Of a DNA stretch of 20,407 nt, positions 17,301-20,407 are shown in pieces. Both the position numbers and the translations under genes were made by a program. The stretch covers positions 1 through 20,407 of the IMG/VR virus record IMGVR_UViG_3300009481_000144, one strand, 5' to 3'. The notes beneath the pieces were generated by a model that searched no databases, had not been told where the DNA came from, and was given only the letters and a program-made list of their open reading frames with translations. Source of the stretch: a virus. Numbering within the stretch: position 1 is the first letter of the stretch; every line of letters starts with the position of its first letter.

Positions 17301-20152
17301 TAGCCCCTCCCACCGCAGCCGGCAACGGAATCATCTATCACTACACGAGAGAGACTGCTGTTCGTTTGAATGTCGGCAACGGTATTCAAGAAAATATCAA
17401 GCCTCGCCCGCGATATGTTTCATATTTGGATGGAACTTATGTTGACACAGGTGGTGGTACTGGCGGCGGCACAATTGGTGTAGATCGGGGAACTACTTCT
17501 TCTCTTGATGCTGGTTTACAATGGAGAACTGCTGAACTTGCCGGAAAAAACCCTTGGTATGATTCATACGCAGATTACGCCTTTGATATTCGTTCAATCG
17601 CCAAAGAGAAAAGCATTCTACCAGAGTTCAGAGCTTCTGAGCATATGGATTATTTCATCGTTGACAAAGGAGGAAACTTTAGATCACAAAACAATTCCTT
17701 CTTAACTCTCGATGGCGCCGGCTCTAGAGATGCCAGTGCATTAGCAGAAGAAGATTTGTTTGATAAAGAATTCTTTAGAATCTATTCACACTCAGATGTA
17801 CTCTCTAGGCAAGAGCAAATATCCAAAGAGCATCAAGAAATTGCTGATGTTTCTCGCGTCACGCTAAAAGTAAAAGGTGTTAAAAAACTCCTTCCATACA
17901 ATGGGTTTTACCCCGTTCAGAGAACCGTACAATTGTCTTCTTTGTTATCACAATCTATCGGCTCTCATTTGCGCGGCGGTTATGTAAAGGGAGCTTCTAT
18001 AACCACTCCTGTTACAGCATTAGACGACCCACACGTTTCTGCTGCTAAAATTCATGCTCTTTTGCAATCTTTTTACGCTCCAGGGATCATGTATAATTCA
18101 ATTAAGGCGGGCATCGCAGTGGATTGGGCAACTTACACTGGTTCTTTTGCTGCTATTACACAATCCTTGACTGAGGATATTGTAGAGAATACTTCCACTG
18201 ATAATCAACCTTTTAGATTCTTCCTTAATGATGCTCCTGCTTATAGATTTCCATTTGAAAGCTTGATTTTTCCTAATGCGGGCATTCCCAGACAAAAAGA
18301 TATTGTATTGGAATCAGACACGATTAAAAACTCTATTTTTTCTATCATTCCGACTATAAATGATGTCGCAATGAGAACACCGTTCTTGATTTGGGATCAC
18401 AAAAGGGATTTTCGCTATGAGTTGGCTACGAGCAATTTCTTGGCTGAAGTTCCAAGATTCTTTTTGAAAGATGAAAAGCTATCTTCTTTTTCTTCGGATA
18501 AGAATAGCAAATGGAAGACTTTTGAAGACAATAAAACATATTACATGGATGTTGTTCTCGGTAAGACGAACGATTTTGTTATGATGGAATCATTTTGGAG
18601 CCATCGCCATAAGACAGGCTCCCTCGGCGAGAAGATGAACGGAAGATATTTTGGATTTCCAGTAAACATTTCTGCTTCAGCGCAAGACGCGCCAGACGGC
18701 GCCATTTATGACGGTGCTGCCAAATATTGGCGCCCAGGACAAGATTGTGATCCAGCTTTCGCTGCCTGGACTCCACCTTATTTTGAAGGTGCCGCCACGG
18801 CTAGATTATCATTTACTCCTGCATCCAAGGCGAAATACACCCTCGATGAAGTATTAGCAGAGCTTGTAGTGGAAAACGTATTTCCAGCACTTGATTCTTA
18901 TACAGGTTCAGCTGCTGCAAGCGGTTCAATGCCAGTAGGTTCTTCAGTTAATTTTGAAGGTAGGAGAAGTGACCTAAAAGTTAATTTCAATCTTACCAAA
19001 GGGAAGAAACAAAGGTTCAGTCCCCTCGACGCCACCAACGAATTTTCTTCTGACAATGAAACATGGGTTGTTAGTCCACGTTGGGAGTGTCCAACGTTAA
19101 ACTTCTCCAACCAAGAAGCCAATGTTAAAGCTGAACAAGTCATGACTGCTTCTACTACGTCAGCCTTCAGAAATCTTGGAAACGCATTTTCAGGCAGCGG
19201 CTACGGGCGCGGAATGTGGAGCGGCTATGGAGCCATTCCAACTGGAAGTGAAGGTATTTTCCTTGAACTTCGTGACAGCTTTCCAAAGCTCTTGAAAGGC
19301 GCCCGCGACTCAACTACTGGCTCTCTGATTGAGCAGTGTGGCTTTAAACCTTCCAAGTCTCGTATTGGTGAGCTGGCTGACAGCAAAGAGATTTCAGAAG
19401 CAGTTATCGCTATTCCCTTTCTAGAACAAGCTTCATCGAAGACGGTTGAAATCGGCTGTCATAACGTGATTAAACTCGACAAGAAAGTCTTCAACCTTCA
19501 AAGGAAAAACTTTGAAACTGCTGAACCTGCCATTAAAGTGAACGACCTCGGTAGCAAGGTAGAGATTCAAGAGACCTCTATCACTCAAATGATTGATATG
19601 ATGGAAGAATATGTTATTCCTCCACAGTTTAACTTTTTGGAGTTTGATGACATTCAGCCATTTGCAATGTATATCTTTGAGTTCAAGCACCAGCTCGACA
19701 AGCAAGATCTTGCTGATATTTGGCAGGGTGTTATGCCAAAGATTGCTATGACTCCAGAGAAGGATGAGATTGAGTTCTCACATCCAGCTGGTGAGTTTGA
19801 GTTCTTCGGAAAAGATGGTATCCCAAACAACCTTAAGTGGATGGTTTTCAAAGTTAAGAAGAAAGCAGAGAAAGATTATTTCAAGGTTACTGCTGATTCA
19901 TCAGATGATGACAGGTTTAAGTTCGACTTCGAAGTTGGTCGTAAAGCCCCGGAATACAGCTACAATTGGCCATACGATTTTTTCTCGCTTGTTGAACTTG
20001 GAAAACTTGAGGTTGAACTTGAATATTCCAATAGCAATGAAATCGAAAAACTTCGCCAAACTGAAGCAGCTGGCTCTCAAATAGCAAGCCCTCTAAAAGG
20101 TGGTAGAAACAAACGAGGTTCTAAAGGTAAAGGCAAGAAGTTGACTAAATAA
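14387..20152 (+). CDS. Giant LamG-containing virion protein (1921 aa)
   Basis: This is the largest gene in the window. Residues 1-340 are a Ser/Thr/Gly-rich beta-type region with many His (GGNQHRHVS 64-72) and NWFIQHSIPRSDLQYAWIS at 299-317. Residues 388-588 form a LamG/concanavalin-like domain (VLELDGT 389-395, FSAVAWIKV 427-435, WTMVGVTYD 500-508, SIYVDGVLQ 517-525, MAEMSVWDD 569-577). It is followed at 617-661 by WYSGHGEG and LLDVAGKNNFHG, the same follow-on pattern as in the upstream LamG protein. Later parts look like a long structural scaffold: DIRSIAKEKSILPEFRASEH (1067-1086), LPYNGFYPVQRT (1169-1180) and an alpha/beta domain at about 1745-1850 (PFAMYIFEF 1758-1766). The end is strongly basic (KGGRNKRGSKGKGKK). 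No signal peptide, membrane span, protease or hydrolase motif is evident. A large baseplate or fibre-like protein with a glycan-binding module is inferred from LamG and context. Confidence 0.75.
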   Translation: MTQIFETKHKMPFGVVSSSVSTGADAAISSSFKANVTIANLHGDNYATFEDSPAQGPFTEAHVGGNQHRHVSLNTGSDTVADRPEAFLINLETAGELRVYGPDSVNVDHPRASMLRGNSAKRPVNISNIRHTTSSVVLGNFQHDYEIVQTSGRRINNRFLTKAGDIPITSSFSTFVTNLSEYSLPDRDNTGSNKYIFVERFNAPGGTDVSSRGVLDVEAEEIAPNNALPFRNYLVRSPLRGFFKQHSGPFGFSTLTADTGSHYTDDPSASYHKVNRNALARPETSTKEGGTTYKTEYDNWFIQHSIPRSDLQYAWISASAITATRDLAGYQRSGSHTNKGGAFTDITFVSSSETSILGTLVEHIGINPPDKSGVYISPFKNTLFRDKRVLELDGTTEAALGGNQHVHGIDLGPNHGRWDILYKSGKFSAVAWIKVGLHADANPSIFADSTSFIDFQINSGAFGDDELSLRVTQPDYSIEGVWTTVKSDLSSSIAGGNNAWTMVGVTYDSNKKSNVPSIYVDGVLQKIVTNQVPNGTGFRDGIALGYDFLNFRFGYNGYNAIGNPFSGSMAEMSVWDDVLTTKEMEILFKATKNDNAAPKQYDEHQIDKQYSSMRDKIVAWYSGHGEGIGSVFNDRYLTNYPTGNVLLDVAGKNNFHGVVGNGVTRPSTSAPGSFSSWGNSAGGYSSWKQTRTGEHPVVRFMRKNNYISVQDEPKQFQTLSTNKKQRSFKEKRGQTSRFYKEPPVSCNSKPLEHFLVLKGSVNPLLGYSVKYTHANSLGTLANKSLAKRVSSNKSEAQMYDKLYELYNDPDIAESNNPISKFLKLVYSENVFPREENTFLANARARTEYIVDAPGNTSDGYDRLFGTQRAFWRDNINDRHRTRGRHASTLNSMGFTHISSSIFASGMISSSTEWHNSDLSLFPLDILRDYHITSAEDGILGLSYTSVWEVSSFYGGELNGQDWIIAAAGSGTLAPPTAAGNGIIYHYTRETAVRLNVGNGIQENIKPRPRYVSYLDGTYVDTGGGTGGGTIGVDRGTTSSLDAGLQWRTAELAGKNPWYDSYADYAFDIRSIAKEKSILPEFRASEHMDYFIVDKGGNFRSQNNSFLTLDGAGSRDASALAEEDLFDKEFFRIYSHSDVLSRQEQISKEHQEIADVSRVTLKVKGVKKLLPYNGFYPVQRTVQLSSLLSQSIGSHLRGGYVKGASITTPVTALDDPHVSAAKIHALLQSFYAPGIMYNSIKAGIAVDWATYTGSFAAITQSLTEDIVENTSTDNQPFRFFLNDAPAYRFPFESLIFPNAGIPRQKDIVLESDTIKNSIFSIIPTINDVAMRTPFLIWDHKRDFRYELATSNFLAEVPRFFLKDEKLSSFSSDKNSKWKTFEDNKTYYMDVVLGKTNDFVMMESFWSHRHKTGSLGEKMNGRYFGFPVNISASAQDAPDGAIYDGAAKYWRPGQDCDPAFAAWTPPYFEGAATARLSFTPASKAKYTLDEVLAELVVENVFPALDSYTGSAAASGSMPVGSSVNFEGRRSDLKVNFNLTKGKKQRFSPLDATNEFSSDNETWVVSPRWECPTLNFSNQEANVKAEQVMTASTTSAFRNLGNAFSGSGYGRGMWSGYGAIPTGSEGIFLELRDSFPKLLKGARDSTTGSLIEQCGFKPSKSRIGELADSKEISEAVIAIPFLEQASSKTVEIGCHNVIKLDKKVFNLQRKNFETAEPAIKVNDLGSKVEIQETSITQMIDMMEEYVIPPQFNFLEFDDIQPFAMYIFEFKHQLDKQDLADIWQGVMPKIAMTPEKDEIEFSHPAGEFEFFGKDGIPNNLKWMVFKVKKKAEKDYFKVTADSSDDDRFKFDFEVGRKAPEYSYNWPYDFFSLVELGKLEVELEYSNSNEIEKLRQTEAAGSQIASPLKGGRNKRGSKGKGKKLTK

Positions 20153-20155
20153 GAT

Positions 20156-20407
20156 ATGAGTTTCCTTAACAAAAAAGAAAATGTTCTAGACATTGAATTA
20201 ACGCAACACGGCAAGAGACTATTATCTAGAGGAAAATTCTCTCCTAAATTCTTTGCCTTCTTCGATGACGACATTTTGTATGATTCTGAATACGGTGGTT
20301 TCAGTGAGGCAAGAAATAGCGCTGGAGATAGAATCAAGGATGACACTCCAACGCTCCAAGTTCAATACGTGTTCAGTGGTATTGAAACAGATGTCAAGAA
20401 GGCAGTA
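20156..20407 (+). CDS. N-terminal part of a phage structural protein of unknown function (3' partial)
   Basis: The frame opens at ATG 20156, four codon-bases after the TAA at 20150-20152, and stays open to the window end for 84 codons. It starts MSFLNKKENVLDIELTQHG, then GKRLLSRGKFSPKFFAFFDDDILYD split across residues 19-43, and continues with ETDVKKAV at the edge. The LTQHGKRLLSRGKF and FFAFFDDDILYD stretches look well conserved and, from memory, resemble proteins next to LamG tail genes in uncultured marine phages; no function is known to me. Only a weak TAAG precedes the ATG, so coupling to the upstream gene is likely. The same tight spacing places it in the same structural operon. Confidence 0.75.
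   Translation, partial: MSFLNKKENVLDIELTQHGKRLLSRGKFSPKFFAFFDDDILYDSEYGGFSEARNSAGDRIKDDTPTLQVQYVFSGIETDVKKAV

Overview
The window reads as part of the late structural module of a contractile-tailed (myovirus-like) phage, specifically its baseplate and host-contact region. All genes are on the plus strand, the DNA is A+T-rich, and genes are nearly back to back: one pair overlaps by one base and most other gaps are 1 to about 30 bases. No tRNA, CRISPR array, insertion sequence, convincing promoter or terminator was seen, and no gene-free stretch exceeds about 85 bases. The sequence does not show the host. The protein style (LamG and FG-GAP domains, many Gly-Ser-Thr turns, very long virion proteins) resembles large phages from marine or aquatic metagenomes; that is an impression from memory, not a search result.

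Layout: (1) 1-108, the last 35 codons of an unidentified gene. (2) 110-2089, a 659-residue helix-rich protein of unknown function starting at GTG. (3) 2174-5896, a protein of at least 1240 residues, also of unknown function, whose reading frame is open all the way back to the stop codon of gene 2, so its true start is uncertain. (4) 5924-6298, a gp25-like baseplate wedge protein. (5) 6328-8124, a gp6/baseplate J-like wedge protein. (6) 8124-10655, a protein with seven FG-GAP-type blades followed by a DNRLRE-like domain. (7) 10657-14379, a 1240-residue protein with two LamG-like domains around a helical segment that recalls the P2 gpI/T4 gp7 wedge family. (8) 14387-20152, a 1921-residue protein with a central LamG domain. 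(9) 20156 to the window edge, the first 84 codons of another protein.

The gp25-gp6-(gp7/gpI-like) order matches the conserved wedge core of contractile injection machines and is the firmest functional anchor. Between and after these core genes lie large proteins with adhesive-type folds (beta-propeller, DNRLRE, LamG), so the baseplate itself probably carries much of the receptor- or glycan-binding surface. Genes 2 and 3 sit just upstream and may be hub, tube-junction or accessory baseplate proteins, but their sequences do not show which.

The most notable points are the start-codon or readthrough puzzle at 2087-2174, the seven-bladed propeller encoded within the wedge cluster, the LamG units built into a probable wedge protein, and the loss of the EPR motif in the gp25-like protein.
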